Positions 22,251 to 33,825 are shown, counted from the first letter of the stretch. The stretch is 64,000 nucleotides of DNA from Plasmopara viticola (GCA_001695595.3 MBPM02000028.1:434001-498000); one strand, 5' to 3'. Translations and numbers: made by a program. The notes: generated by a model not told the origin, from the sequence alone.

Positions 22251-25200
22251 TCCGATGGATCAATCGGCTTGCATTGCCCTTTGTGTAAAGTTGCAAGGCA
22301 ACATTTTCCCTAGCAAAAATTTTCTGCGTAATCATAGTTTCAAAAACAACAAAATTTCAAGCTTCATTAATGGTATTCTTCCTGTCTTTCGGGCTGACCA
22401 AATAATATTGCCTCAAGGGGCCATTAAAAACAGTAATTTGTCATTAGCGCATTGTGTTATGCAAAACACGTCAACAATGATTTTAAAGAGTAGGTTTCTT
22501 AAGTCTATGCTGCATTTTGGGTCAGAAAGCTGCCGTATCGTACAAGCTTACATTAAGGTAAATGCGGCCGCCTTCCCAGCTTCGACTATGTATTGTGAAT
22601 ATGATAAACTTCTGTTATGTATAGTGCAATAATTAAACTCTTGTAACATACTGTTGGCCGTGGTCAATACTCCAAGCGATTTGCTCAGCTGGGGCGTAGT
22701 CATTCGTCAATCCGTAGTCGTGCAGATAACGGAAAATCGACGTGAGGACCAAAGTATTTCACCTTCAAGTGCATCAACTCTATTATTTTTTTCGGCTACT
22801 GCAGACAAGTATCATTAAAAGCAAAATATTTTTTACTACTTCGTTTAATGATAATTCCAGGTAAACTCCACCGAAATGAAGGGTAATGGATATGCACACT
22901 TTAACAGAACGGCTTAAATAGTCCTGACCAATTACTTGCCTTGTTGTGTTTCGAATTTCTCAGAACTGGCTAGGCCAATGCCTGACCAAGGTTTGGATTA
23001 GGTAAAAAAAATGAACACTTAGACGCTTAACAAAGCCGAAGGAAGCCTTTCAAGATTGTCAAGCGCAACCGTGCAAGGATTAAATAAGTTGTTCGATGTC
23101 ATCAGATACTGAGAGGCTCAAATTGAACAAAAGGCACTGCACTGCGCCAAGAGGCGATATCAGGCAATTGCATCTGAGTCTTAAGAGAACAAAGATGCCA
23201 GGAGGGAAAATTTTGTCCATATCACAGCCTTTTTGGCGACAAGTATGCGTTCGTTCTGGGATTTCAAACTTGATAGTTCTTCGTTTAGAAAACTATCTTT
23301 GATGAAAATATCCATTAAACTATCTTTTATTTTTTTGATATCAAAAACGGATAACCAATAACTCAGTGTAAAGCGTCCTCGTTTAACTCTTGGTTTAGAC
23401 TCCTAATAATTCATGTATTATATGTATCATGCTTTACTGTGCTCTACGATGCAGTCGTCTCACCTTTTATAGAAGATGGCCCGATGGTTCTCTCCGTTCA
23501 GTCGTCATGATTTTAAGGCGAAGCATAGGCAAATTGAAGTGCTATGACATATGCGTTAATGCATCGCCCAGGCTAGTGAGCAAGCTCAGAAACTTATTGT
23601 ACCAGTGGCGCGTTTCCGTGAGATGACATGCACGGAACCCCATCCAGGCTCTCGGGTAATCTTATATCTGGACAAGATATTGTCGGAGCAATTGAGCGCG
23701 AGTTTATCTTATTTCTTGATCAAAGATAGGCCTTTGCATCCCAGCAAAAATGAGAGTGACCCTACGATACACTGCTTGGCGATCGTCCCGGCCAAGGATT
23801 TCACAATGCGTTGACAGATTTGACGACTTTGTACCACGACCTGTGCAAAAAATCAAAATATTTAGGAAGAATGCTTAGGCTTAAAAAACAACACAAAGAA
23901 GTAATCGGCAATCTCTTAATTTATAATTCAAACCCTTTCCTTTCGAATGCTTTTGAAGTTGTCAGAATATAGGTATTCCCGTACTTGATTAACTTGTTTG
24001 AGACCATAACCAAAAGGTGCTTATAGTGTACGCTCGACAATCTGAAAGCAGTGCGAATGAGCTATAAGATCTGAGTAAATTTATTCCATATTAAAGTTCG
24101 ATACATTTTTGGCACGTTGCGCGCACTTGCTCTGTGAGATCAATTTTGCGCAGATATCAAATGGAGGCGCTACACAAAACAAATGGATCATCTACTTCAA
24201 TATACCAGATAGCACGCATATCGTTGTTGCTCGATATATCATGTAGCAAACGATCAGTAGCTTCGAATTTGTACTGGTTATTCGTTGGAGCTTTGTCTCA
24301 AACATTAAGCTGGTGGATGGAAAAAATTACCACAATTTGGAACTTCAAACGATAGAACAAGTAGATTCCCGACAAGCTTACGCAAGATGTGATAATTAAG
24401 GTGCTTTAAACATCTTTGTATTAACAACAGTTAAAAACTTGCAAGATGCAATTGAGGTATGGAATTGTATCTGTCAGCTTCACTTATGCGAGAATTTGAT
24501 TACCTTTTTTACCACCAGTACCTTGGCAGTCGCAAATTGTACGCTGCATCCAATAGGCAGTCTCCATCGCTTATTCTTTTATTAATCGAACTATGATCAT
24601 AGCTATTTTTCCAAGGCGAATAAAATTGTTTTGCAGGAACAATTTGAGCACCAAATTTGGAACTTGATGAAATCAGATTTGCTCACTTTGACGACACCTG
24701 CTACAGTCAATTATTGCTATAGAGGCATGCTGAATCATGCTTTGTTTTGCCTGGCCTTCCGGTGCGCAAAGTTTGTAGCTGAAGCTGTTTGCCAATTTTG
24801 TGTAATTGTGCTTGCTTAACCGCGAGATAAAAGAGTATAGCTAACATTACTGGTAAGGAAATCTAGAGTTTATCGCCACTGTCATATTTGGCACCCTTTT
24901 CGCATTCCTTTGGAGGTAGTCGTAAAGCAGAAAGCCGAAATATCCATTTATCTCGTTTCTGTACTAAAGCCACGATACCATAAAGCTCCCGTTTTTTGCG
25001 ATGCAGCACTAAACTCTTCAAAAAGAAAATTCACTTTTTATCCGTGCGTCATAAATCATTCCTTCAAAGGCTTCTTGCGTCGGCATCCCAGCGGGAACTG
25101 TCGAACTTTCCTTGTAGATATTAACTAAATTCATGACGCGTGCTTCGAAGAACACAAGGCGCATGATGCGGCTCCCACAATTTTCGATGCGTAGTCAATT

Positions 25201-25840
25201 GAGGCATGGCGTGTGCTTCGCCCTTGATCGATGAAGGTGCAAACACGCTTATACTTAGACTGTGGTTCTTGCATGAATGAAGCAGATGACTTTTTTCATT
25301 GCAAGCTATATGTCCTCTCGCTAACTTTAATTGTGATCATAGCAATTTCTAACTCTTTGCTTAAACACTGCAGCGGGACTGTCATAGCTGCACGCTTCAA
25401 GAAATCCCTCTGATCTTTCTTATATACATAGCACAAGTTTGAGTCGCCGATCACAATCCGCTAAGACTCCAAAAGTCTAGTATGGGTCTTACAAACAAGG
25501 CTTGATATAGGTATTATGTTTCGAAGTGAAAAGCAAGAAAATTTAGCCTCTGAGTACTATCTAGCATAGTACCTTCCACGAGCAAGCATTAAACAATTGT
25601 TATTAGACCACTTTTCGCTTCCGATTGGCTCCTCAGTACCGGTACTACCTACTAATTATCTTTCAGGACATCACGTGACTCGTGTCACACAATGTGATAG
25701 TACTCGCAAATAGTGTCACACACTTGGTTGATGTAACCTCGATTCACTTTCCCTCATCAGGACTTTGGATTCAGGGAGATTATACAAATCATAGCCTTGC
25801 TTGGGAGCTATCTGGTTCATAGTTATCCTTTTTATGGATC
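22251..25840. other. Gene-poor tract (about 3.6 kb), no recognisable gene
   Basis: The longest frame (125 codons, 22255-22632 plus) directly continues the R3 copy and has no recognisable domain. At 25680-25722 the string GTGTCACACA occurs twice about 40 bp apart, just upstream of the large repeat at 25841. It could be an LTR-like terminus. Nothing else is supported. Confidence 0.4.
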
Positions 25841-26406
25841 AGACGTCGTTAGTATGGTTTGTGCTGCAACCCAGGAGCCCACATAGCAAGCTGAATCAAC
25901 TCCAAAGCTTACCAAACCTAGGTTAACTGACTCCTTCGTCGACCACATCTAGTGAATGGATTCGAGCCTTTAACATTAACCTCGGCAATGTTTGATATCT
26001 GAGACCGACAACATTTTAAATCGAGCCAAGCTCGCGGTACACGGCATCCCGGGGTAGGTTGTCTGATTTATTGAACAACAACTTAGTCACTCAAAAGTAG
26101 GCTTGCACGACGTGCAGCGGTGAAATTCTGTTAAAGGTGAATGAGACTCAAACCTCATGGTCGATTGCAACCTATCAGCTCGACATTAAAGATAAGAAAG
26201 AGGAGGTGCCCTTCTACAAAGTCGATTTCAGCTTATAAGCTTGCAATCTAAGCTGAGTCCTAAAGGAAAGTCACGCTCACCTGAGTAACGCACTCGCAGC
26301 CTTTAAATGCTGCATATGACAGGCTTCTCAGCAGACAGCGCGCTCAACGCGCACTCTACTCACTCCGTGTTCGCTTTTTAATAAACGTTGTGCCTAGTAA
26401 ACACCG

Positions 26407-26979
26407 ATGAAGCTGAAACGCAGAAGGCTAAACTACAGCAAATTGTGTTTAATCCCGCTGGTGAGCTACAAGTTCGTGACCGATGAGTCGGCTGTTGGGC
26501 TCTTGAAGGATAAAGAGGTTGCGGTAAGGATCTTTCTGTTTCCTATTATATTTCAAACTAGGTCAAGTGTCTTGTGTGCTTATTGCAATGAGAATTCGGT
26601 TTCGACGAGTGCTCAGCTTGAGGTTGTTAAACCCACAGAAACGTCTGTATTAGAAGCACCGTCTTCGTTAAGGACTCTAAAGTACAGAGAAAAGGTGCTA
26701 GCACTGCGAGAAATGTTGGTGATACTCACACCTCATTGAAATTTTAAAAATGGCTATATGTACTTCGTGTACTGGGATCAAGAGAAAAGAATAGTGCATT
26801 TTCTACTCGCACTTTGCAGGAGCTTTGGCGAAGACGATGTAGGAGTGAAGCAGTATCTGCGGTACGAGTTCGCTTTATTGAATGCTCATTGTCGACTGTT
26901 AGCGCACTGTTGTACGGCGAAAAACACTTCTTTTGATCACGCTGTCGTGAGCACTGATTTGACGACCTCAACATGAGCT
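26407..26979 (+). pseudogene. Unrecognised reading frame with one internal stop, inside repeat R5
   Basis: From ATG 26407 the frame runs 110 codons to a TGA at 26737-26739, then continues in frame for about 79 more codons to 26979. The two halves would make a roughly 190-residue product with Leu/Val-rich helices and several Cys. No known domain was recognised. Another frame near the start also looks coding-like (Q-K-A-K-L-Q-Q-I-V-F). Copy B of the surrounding repeat lacks this segment entirely. It is either an insertion in copy A or a retroelement coding remnant deleted from copy B. Confidence 0.35.
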
Positions 26980-27091
26980 CTATCATAGCACCAGCGTCAC
27001 CAAATTCATTAAGGAGACGTGTTGTCCTGAAAAAGATGCGTTCGCTATGATTAAAAGTTTCTATGACGTCGGAGCAATCTTGCCAAAAAAA

Positions 27092-27510
27092 CTTCGTGAC
27101 CGTACAGCAACTGAGCGTTACAAAAAAGTGTCTTGACGCTTAGTTGTGGCTTTATTGATTCTGTGCATGTCTACAAAGATAGAAAGGACATATATGTGCC
27201 CGTATAGCGTCTCGGCGCTTCAAAAGAATGATTTTACACTTTGTTGTGGCTCGATTGCGTTCGAGTATGTCTAAATTGATAGACAGGACGCATCTGTGAC
27301 CGTACAGAAACTAAGCGTTCAAAAGAGTTCTTAGACGCTAAGTTGTGACTTTATTGTGTCTGCGCATGTCTACATAGATAGAGAGGACGTATTCGCGTCC
27401 GTATAGCGTCTCGGCGCTTCAAAAGAAAGACCAAATACTTTGTTGTGGCTCGAATACGTCCGAGCATGTCACGATTGATAAACAAGACGCAACCATAGTC
27501 CGCAGGGTAC
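27092..27510. repeat. 100-bp tandem array with ABAB higher-order structure
   Basis: Four monomers start at 27115, 27215, 27315 and 27414 (lengths 100, 100, 99 and about 97). Each begins GCG(T/C)T, has (A/T)GTTGTG(G/A)CT about 35 bases in, and GCATGTC or GTATGTC near the middle. Monomers 1 and 3 resemble each other (TAGACGCTAAGTTGTG type, ending CCGTATAGCGTCTCG). Monomers 2 and 4 resemble each other (ACTTTGTTGTGGCTCGA type). A partial B-type end precedes the array at 27092-27114. The repeating unit is therefore a 200-bp dimer. The array is absent from the other copy of the host repeat. Confidence 0.8.
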
Positions 27511-28479
27511 GAACATCTTTTCTTCTCGAGCTTGACCCTGACGACGGCAACGCGCGAGAATTCACTCTAAGAAAAAGAAGAGTTCGCCCCTCATCAAAAA
27601 GAGGGGAGAAGCACAACTTCCTATCATGATGCTCTACATTTAGTGCCCATTGGGATAAGCTCGTTCGTGATTAGCTTTAAAGGATGTAACTCAGGAGCTG
27701 TCCAACCGTAATGTCGACGGCTTCGACTGTGCATGTATAAGTGTAGCCTGTTTAAGACTGCTACTCTCGATCGTTAAGTATGTAATACCATCGCTCTACG
27801 ACTCAGTCGCTCGACTCGTGCATCTCAAGATATAGATTGCGGCGCTCGGTGCTTAGAAGCTTAGGTTGGCTTTGTGTGGTCGTGCTTGCGTAGGAACCCG
27901 AGCCAATGCTTCTACCCTTTTGTCAATTTTCGGCTTGATGTGGAAGAGGGGAGAAATAATTTAAAGCTTCCGCTTTGGCACCTTAAGGGAACTTTCAATT
28001 ATCGAGGATCGTTAAGTAGAAGACAAAATTAACGGCGAATGCAATCTCTAAGTGTGACTTTGACCTTATCAGACATCTGAAATCACGACGGGTGAAAGGG
28101 TTGCAAGCCGCTTTAAATTGACGACTACCAACGCTGAGGTGCGTCGAAGATGCTGTGATTGAGCAATTTCATGAGCACCTATCGAGCGTCTCGAATAACA
28201 AAGACGACGAAGACAGCTCCTGTGCGGACTAAGTTCTACACTTTGTTATTCTCAATGGAAGTGTCTGACGGAGATTAGGCTTTTCCATCTCGATACCGCA
28301 AAGTTTGGGTCGACTAAGACCCTTAATTAAATAATGGGACATTTCTCGTATGTATTGCATCACTTAATGCCGCCAGAATTTATCACTTCAATTATTATTA
28401 TCACAGAAAAATGCTATTCCATTCTGCATAATGCCAATCATCGAAATTTCGTGTGGCTGGTCCAAAGTTTACAAAAGTA

Positions 28480-29009
28480 ATGCTCCGTGTGCTTGGCCAG
28501 CGCCACTTATCGCGCCACACTTTGCGCTTTTATCACGCTTCGGTCACTGCGTTCCACGGCAATCCATCCGATCATGCGCACAATCCTACGTACGCGATGT
28601 CACTAACATTCCACGACATGCGCTTAATTCACTCACAATACCGAATTAAACTGGCAGGGTACGCATTAAGTTTAAGCTACGCGACGACTCGATCAAAGAG
28701 GTGAAAGCCAAGACGGGCATGTCCATATTAGACGTGGCCCACGCCAACAACATTGACCTCGAGGGAGCATGCGAGTCGTCGATGGCTTGCTCAACGTGTC
28801 ACGTGATTCTAGAGGACTCTGTGTTTGACGAGCTGGATGAAGCGTGTGAAGACGAAGAGGATATGCTCGACATGGCCTTTGGCCTCACGAACACGTCCAG
28901 ATTAGGCTGCCAGGTCGTAGTACAAGAGAATTTTGAGGGCACGACCGTCGTGCTACCGAAGGCTACGCGCAATTTTTACGTCGACGGCCACGTCCCAAAG
29001 CCGCATTAG
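28480..29009 (+). CDS. Mitochondrial [2Fe-2S] ferredoxin (adrenodoxin/Yah1 type)
   Basis: Two exons, 28480-28589 and 28658-29009, are joined across a 68-nt intron (GTACGC donor, GGCAG acceptor) and encode 153 residues. The first 27 residues are Arg/His/Leu-rich with no acidic residue, as in a matrix-targeting presequence. The ferredoxin fold follows: V-R-I-K-F at about 38-42, then the cluster-binding cysteines C75, C81, C84 (C-x5-C-x2-C) and C121 (L-G-C-Q). An acidic helix around 94-108 (D-E-x-D-E-A-C-E-D-E-E-D) is the usual docking surface for the reductase and Fe-S scaffold partners. In mitochondria this family passes electrons from NADPH-ferredoxin reductase to Fe-S cluster assembly and heme A/steroid-type reactions. 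The splice choice restores the beta strand before the K-T-G-M-S-I-L-D motif. It converges on the VPS9 gene, with stops 138 bp apart. Confidence 0.92.
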
Positions 29010-29147
29010 GGTCTTTAAAGGCAATACTGAAAGAAAAAGCAAACAGTCGAGCGCGTTCTCGACGTGCTAATTTGCATTATATCGATGGAGCTGTCTACTT
29101 CAGACCCCTCTTCGTTGCACACGACATAAATAAGGAATCTTGTCAGT

Positions 29148-31556
29148 CTAACAACCTGTGGGGCTTGGTTCTGAGAAAGTTAGAGGGAACAACTGATGCT
29201 TGCCAACACCCAGAAGCTCCCCGCTTTTGCTATCGCTTGGTGAATTTTCCAACTCAGGTTCGATCGAATTTGCTGATCGCGACGTTTTAAGCATTGGCAT
29301 GACAGACGAGAGACTCGAGCCTTCTGGAGTCGAGACGGCGCTGCTACTGGAATCACCAATATTGCCGAGTCCTGCCGTATTGCAGACATACTCGACAGCA
29401 GCATGGACGCAATAGACGTAGTACGACTCCTCGCCGTTTGCATTTTCTATAGTTATCGCAAAGTTCTCGAGCAGATGCAATTGAGCGTGAATCGTCGGCA
29501 GTCGACAGTGCACCAGCACGTACGCCAACAACGGAAAGAACGTTTCTACTGAGAATTGAGTCGTTCCCAATACAAGAGCAGCTTCGTGATGTAAGATCAC
29601 GACGCCATGCATGAGCTCATCCAGTAGGTCGCAGGGCACGACGCTGTTCATACCATTAAAAGCCTCGATCGCTCGAACCAAAAAGACTTGACGTTGACTT
29701 GCATTGTTGCCACTTGATCCATGTATCTGGTGGCTGGGCAAATTCGAACGAATTTTTGCAACCAATGCAGGCGATACACCGAGATTTTCCATGGGCAAAC
29801 CACTCAATTCGATGCACTTCTTGCGCCACAATTTGTCCTTCCTCTGGCAATCTCTGGTCGCTTTTTGATTAAAACACAGGACAGCAATGCGCGGGAAGAC
29901 GGCGCGCTGGACAAACACGTTCAAGCTCTTGCTCACCTCGGTTCGCACATCGAATTCTCGACGCACGCGAGTGGTAAGTCGCTCTAGAAAATCAAGAATC
30001 TGTTCAGGATGTGGATCCTCCGCCCACGAAGCTTGCTGCAAACGGCTCTTGTGTCGCGCGTTACCACTCTTCGTCGATCGAGGACCTCGTTGCTCATAGC
30101 CCTCCAGTTCTTCGTAAGTCACTGCCGCAACATCTTTGGAAAGCTTCAAGATCCACTGGCAGATACGCGAGGTATTCGATGCAAAGATTAAATTTTCAAA
30201 GTGAGCCTGCGCAATCTCCCACCAATCCGCTTGGCACATTAACTCATTGTAGTCGGAAAAAAATTCTTCACCCGCTAGCACATCGAGGATAGTATCCACC
30301 TGAACCTCCTGCAATCCAGCACAAGAATCGAATCCAACACTCGATCCTGAAGCTGACGCGACATTCACACAATTCGATGCAAATTCTTCCCTTGCATTGC
30401 GCTGCACTAGTCGGTACCAGCTCACAGCTTCTAGCAGCTTTGACAGCATCCTGCTCTTGACATGGCGTTTCTCAAAACAGTCATTTCCATTGTGCACTTT
30501 GGCCTGAACTGCAGCTCGTCGCCGCTGATTCAAAGTAGTCACAAGCAGCTTGTACTGCTGGTTCAAGACACTGTATTTAATGTCGTTGGCCAGCATCGCA
30601 TCTGCTGCTTCAAAAGAGTCGAGCTGCCGCTCCGTGAGCTCGAGATCTGGATTATGTGCCGTGACTATTTGCAAAATGCCACTCACGTGCCGACGATGCC
30701 GTTGGAGCTGGTTTAAAGCTCGGTGCGACACCGCTATCCCCACTTCCTCGACCAGAAACGTCACTCCATCAGCTTGCGACGCTTCATCTGTTTGTGCGCC
30801 ACAGATTAAACTCCACATGGCATTCGCGGGTGTTGTCGGGTACTTTACTTTCGACTTTTGCTTCATCGCTCGTTGAACATGAGTCAACCGCTTGTTCTCT
30901 TCTGCGATACGAGTGTTTATGTCGCGCAAACTCTCTTGAAGCTTTGAGCGTAACCTGGCGGACGTTAGGGAGGAGTAAGAACTGTCAAGATCAGGTGACG
31001 ACGTGAGACTTAACCTTGGAAGGTCCCCACGTCTTTGGAGGTCCACATTAGCCGCTCGATCACTCATATAACGGGGTTCTGGAGGCACTGGGACGAGCCC
31101 ACCGTTACTCGTCATGGTATGCCGCATCCGTTTCCACTGCGCGTAGCCTGAGCCGCTATGCTCTCGAGCCACGCCCATGCCAGCGTGACGGTCGTAAAGG
31201 CAATTGTCCGGACCGAGACCTTCCTCACTTGTGTCCGTTGTACAGGAATAGGCAAACGATCCGAACGGCCGGCGAGTGGCGGCATCCGTTGCTTTGTAAC
31301 TGCAACAATTCTCACCCAATGTCGTCGTGACGGACGCATTCATCGGGGAGCACATGATTTCGTCAAAAGAGCTCGCGCGCGCACGCCGTGCGTGGCCATA
31401 AAAGTTCTCGATAATGGGATGGGACGTCCAGTCGGGCACATTCCACACGGCGGGCGCACCCACGTCCTCCTTCTCGCGGGACCGCAGTCGCCGTCGCGTC
31501 GAGGCCGACGGACGCGTCCTGTCGCGCTGCTGTTTCCGCGCGTCGTCAAGACGCAT
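29148..31556 (-). CDS. VPS9-domain protein, probable Rab5-family exchange factor
   Basis: An intronless 802-residue protein from ATG 31556. The first 200 residues are Arg/Ser-rich and look disordered. Residues about 200-240 have heptad-like charge (A-R-L-R-S-K-L-Q-E-S-L-R-D-I-N-T-R-I), suggesting a short coiled coil. The C-terminal third carries the VPS9 signature. A helical bundle starts near 523, with P-L-L-A-Y-V-L-V-H-C-R-L-P near 673-685 and the conserved G-E-E-S-Y-Y-V-Y-C-V-H-A-A-V-E-Y-V ending near 724. A Ser-rich tail of about 78 residues follows. VPS9 domains load GTP on Rab5/Rab21-type GTPases on early endosomes. No FYVE, ankyrin or RIN-type SH2 domain is visible, so membrane recruitment is unexplained. 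It is divergent from the Ras-like gene, and the 730-bp gap may hold both promoters. Confidence 0.85.
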   Translation of the reverse strand: MRLDDARKQQRDRTRPSASTRRRLRSREKEDVGAPAVWNVPDWTSHPIIENFYGHARRARASSFDEIMCSPMNASVTTTLGENCCSYKATDAATRRPFGSFAYSCTTDTSEEGLGPDNCLYDRHAGMGVAREHSGSGYAQWKRMRHTMTSNGGLVPVPPEPRYMSDRAANVDLQRRGDLPRLSLTSSPDLDSSYSSLTSARLRSKLQESLRDINTRIAEENKRLTHVQRAMKQKSKVKYPTTPANAMWSLICGAQTDEASQADGVTFLVEEVGIAVSHRALNQLQRHRRHVSGILQIVTAHNPDLELTERQLDSFEAADAMLANDIKYSVLNQQYKLLVTTLNQRRRAAVQAKVHNGNDCFEKRHVKSRMLSKLLEAVSWYRLVQRNAREEFASNCVNVASASGSSVGFDSCAGLQEVQVDTILDVLAGEEFFSDYNELMCQADWWEIAQAHFENLIFASNTSRICQWILKLSKDVAAVTYEELEGYEQRGPRSTKSGNARHKSRLQQASWAEDPHPEQILDFLERLTTRVRREFDVRTEVSKSLNVFVQRAVFPRIAVLCFNQKATRDCQRKDKLWRKKCIELSGLPMENLGVSPALVAKIRSNLPSHQIHGSSGNNASQRQVFLVRAIEAFNGMNSVVPCDLLDELMHGVVILHHEAALVLGTTQFSVETFFPLLAYVLVHCRLPTIHAQLHLLENFAITIENANGEESYYVYCVHAAVEYVCNTAGLGNIGDSSSSAVSTPEGSSLSSVMPMLKTSRSANSIEPELENSPSDSKSGELLGVGKHQLFPLTFSEPSPTGC

Positions 31557-32283
31557 GGCTTGTGTCGAGGCGAAGAAATGGACTTATGGACCGTTGCAGC
31601 TGGACGGCGGTGCGGGTGAGCTGGACTCACTAATGAGATTGGCTGAAATTCGGCCGAGTGGTGACACGTCGGAAGTTGGTACTTAAGACGAGCAGAACGT
31701 ACGCTTTGCGTGACGCGCGAGGGAGGGACGACTCTTCTTTGCGCCCGCCGTAAGTCTTAGCGCAACTTAAAATGCTAGATAGGGCAACTTCTTAGCCTCG
31801 CGTGAGGGAGTAGGGGTTTACGAAAGAAGACGGAAGGACTCTCTCTCCCCTATCGACAAAACTGTTGGCAAAAAAATTGGGCAAAGTTTCAACAAAACGG
31901 CGGCCGGCTAGCCTTTACTCTGTTCATTAATGCCAAAACCCGCTCTATGATTGCAAGTTACGCCGACAAGAGCAAAACAACAGTTCAAGAGCTTGTCCTT
32001 TACCTTATCTTGACAAAACGACGTTAATTGCATTAGCATTTTGACCGCCAGTGTACAGTATCGTGGCGTGGCAACCTGGCTACATCTAACCCTTACAGTT
32101 ATTTGTATAAGTAAAGTACTGAAACGTAAGTATCGGGTTATGTTCGATTCGTGTAACCCCGATTGCAATTATAGCCTCTGTAGGGTACTGCGGCAGGGGG
32201 GGCAACAATCTGCTGCAAGTTTGCGGAAGGCGAGACGTCTTTGATTGTGCAGCAAAGGAAGCGACTAGGACACGTTGAACACT
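31557..32283. promoter_or_regulatory. Divergent intergenic region between the VPS9 and DCX-Ras genes
   Basis: These 727 bp separate two divergently transcribed genes, so both promoters should be here. On the minus strand, about 75-90 bases upstream of the VPS9 ATG, a CCAAT-type string (GCCAATCTCATTAG) overlaps a TCATT core that could be an oomycete initiator. This is a weak, by-eye match. No protein-coding or RNA gene is seen in the gap. Confidence 0.3.
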
Positions 32284-33353
32284 ATGAGTGACATGCGACT
32301 GTTCATCTACCGCAATGAGGCGGCTTCCGAGGGCAAGGTGAGCGACGGAAGCGATTACATCTCCCGAGACCATGGACCTCACGCTTTTGAGTATTGGCTG
32401 CGTAGGTTATAAATCTCAAGACCAAGGACAACATTACGAAATTGAAAAAAGGAGCAAGTAAGAAGCTCGGTGTGCGCGCAAAGCGACTGTTTCTGGCTAG
32501 TGGTGCCGAAGTCTCGGACGTCGACGAGCTGCAGAACAACGATACAATCTACGTTTCGCAAGGCGAGGCCTTTTACAAATCTCTATGTACGCATGCTGCC
32601 TACTTGATGCAATGAAAACGACGACATTGACGATGCCTTTCTGTATAGGTCCCGCCAATGGACAAGAAACGTTATACGTGTCCGTGTTAGGCTCAGGTGG
32701 TGTGGGCAAGAGTGCCTTGACGCTGCGTTTTGTACGAGACTACTTTGTCAAGGACTGGGATCCTACCATTGAGGACGCGTACAGAAAAGCGATTAACGTG
32801 GACGATGGACTGTGCATGCTTGAAATATTAGATACTGCAGGTCAAGATGTACGTCGACTCGTGCATGTGTCGTCATTCAATCGAATCCTTTCTCCACGTG
32901 TCAATTTGTAGGATTTTGAGTCCTTGCGCGCACAGTGGATGATGGACAAGGATGGATACGTGTTCGTGTATAGTATGGATTCGCGCTCTTCGCTGCATGT
33001 AAGTACTATATTGAAGGACCGTCCTGATTCGCTAGAAGCGTGATGAGTCAGTTTGTTATCGGTAGGAAGTACAACCATTCTTTGATCTGCATCTTCAAAT
33101 CAACGAGAGTCGTCGCCCATTACCTCCTATCATCCTCGTCGCCAACAAGAAGGACGTGGTGGATCGCGATCCGTCCAAGTGTCAAGTGAGCTCGGAGGAA
33201 GGCCAACGAATAGCACATTCCTACAACGCGCGGTACATTGAAACAAGTGCTCTGACTGGAGAAAATGTGACGATGGTCTTTGAGACGTTTGTGCGCGAGG
33301 TGCGTCGGAAGAAAGAGCCCAAGCCGAAGAAGAGCACGTGTCATATCCTGTAG
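32284..33353 (+). CDS. Doublecortin-like / Ras small GTPase fusion
   Basis: Five exons (32284-32337, 32406-32586, 32649-32848, 32912-32998, 33066-33353) are separated by introns of 62-68 nt with GT-AG ends, and the frame closes exactly to give 269 residues. Residues 4-78 look like a doublecortin/ubiquitin-like fold: (F-I-Y-R-N-E) at the start, [11 protein letters not shown] near 44-54 and [15 protein letters not shown] at about 58-72. A complete Ras-type G domain follows: P-loop G-S-G-G-V-G-K-S (93-100), switch I D-P-T-I-E-D (116-121), D-T-A-G-Q-D (140-145), N-K-K-D (201-204) and E-T-S-A (233-236). It ends in a CAAX box, C-H-I-L (266-269), whose final Leu favours geranylgeranylation. The catalytic Gln is present (Q144), so it should hydrolyse GTP. 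Known DCX domains bind microtubules, so the fusion could tie Ras signalling to the cytoskeleton (inference). Confidence 0.85.
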
Positions 33354-33825
33354 CACTAAGTTTCAACCAGTGGCTCAATGCGTATATGTTGGTATTGACG
33401 CTATTTCGAGACAATCGGCAGCAAGCGTGAGTGGGGGACTCCTAACGTACCAGTACTACTAGGCAATAGACAGTGGGACGCGAGGTGGCCAAGTACATGA
33501 CGAATGAATGTACAAAATAATTCTAAGGCTGCATTTTTAAGTCAAAAAGCTCAGCCAGCGAATCAGGGGATTTTATCAATGCTGCTCAACCACTATACAC
33601 TGTGCTCATCGGCCCCGAGCAGAAGAAGCAACGATGCTACGATTTGAAGCTACCAATCTCCTTCGGGCTTGTGGACACCTGTTTTGAACTGGTGTAATTA
33701 TACCAAAAGCTACACTGAAAAGTTTTTACAGAAGTGCTATTTTCTTATGATTTCCTGTTGTTTTAGTCGATAGATGTAATTTTGCCAATAGTCAGCTCTT
33801 AGAATTAAAGTTCGGCTTATGTAAC
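33354..33825. other. Downstream flank of the DCX-Ras gene
   Basis: AT-rich sequence holding the 3' end of the Ras-like transcript and then the left flank of SINE copy 3. No gene or structured RNA is seen. Confidence 0.4.

Larger units (their letters stand above)
25841..27920 (+). repeat. Large interspersed repeat R5, copy A (partner at 34608-35690)
   Basis: Collinear with 34608-35690 over about 1.1 kb but interrupted by two extra segments: about 26400-26965 (an interrupted reading frame) and 27092-27510 (a 100-bp tandem array). Shared landmarks are CGTTAGTATG-TTTGTGCTGC at the left, CACCTGAGTAACGCACTC, CTCAACGCGCACTCTACTCAC, CGACCTCAACATGAGCTCT and GATTGCGGCGCTC-GTGCT near the right end. Length and dispersion fit solo LTRs or retroelement UTRs, but clean TG...CA ends and target duplications could not be fixed. 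Confidence 0.65.

Noticed and set aside
31112..31686. Long overlapping plus and minus frames over the VPS9 gene 5' region
   Set aside because: They are other-frame readings of GC-rich coding DNA. Only the 802-residue frame has domain support.
32130..32165. TTCGATTC string resembling a tRNA T-loop
   Set aside because: The flanking bases do not pair as a T-arm stem and no other tRNA arms are present.
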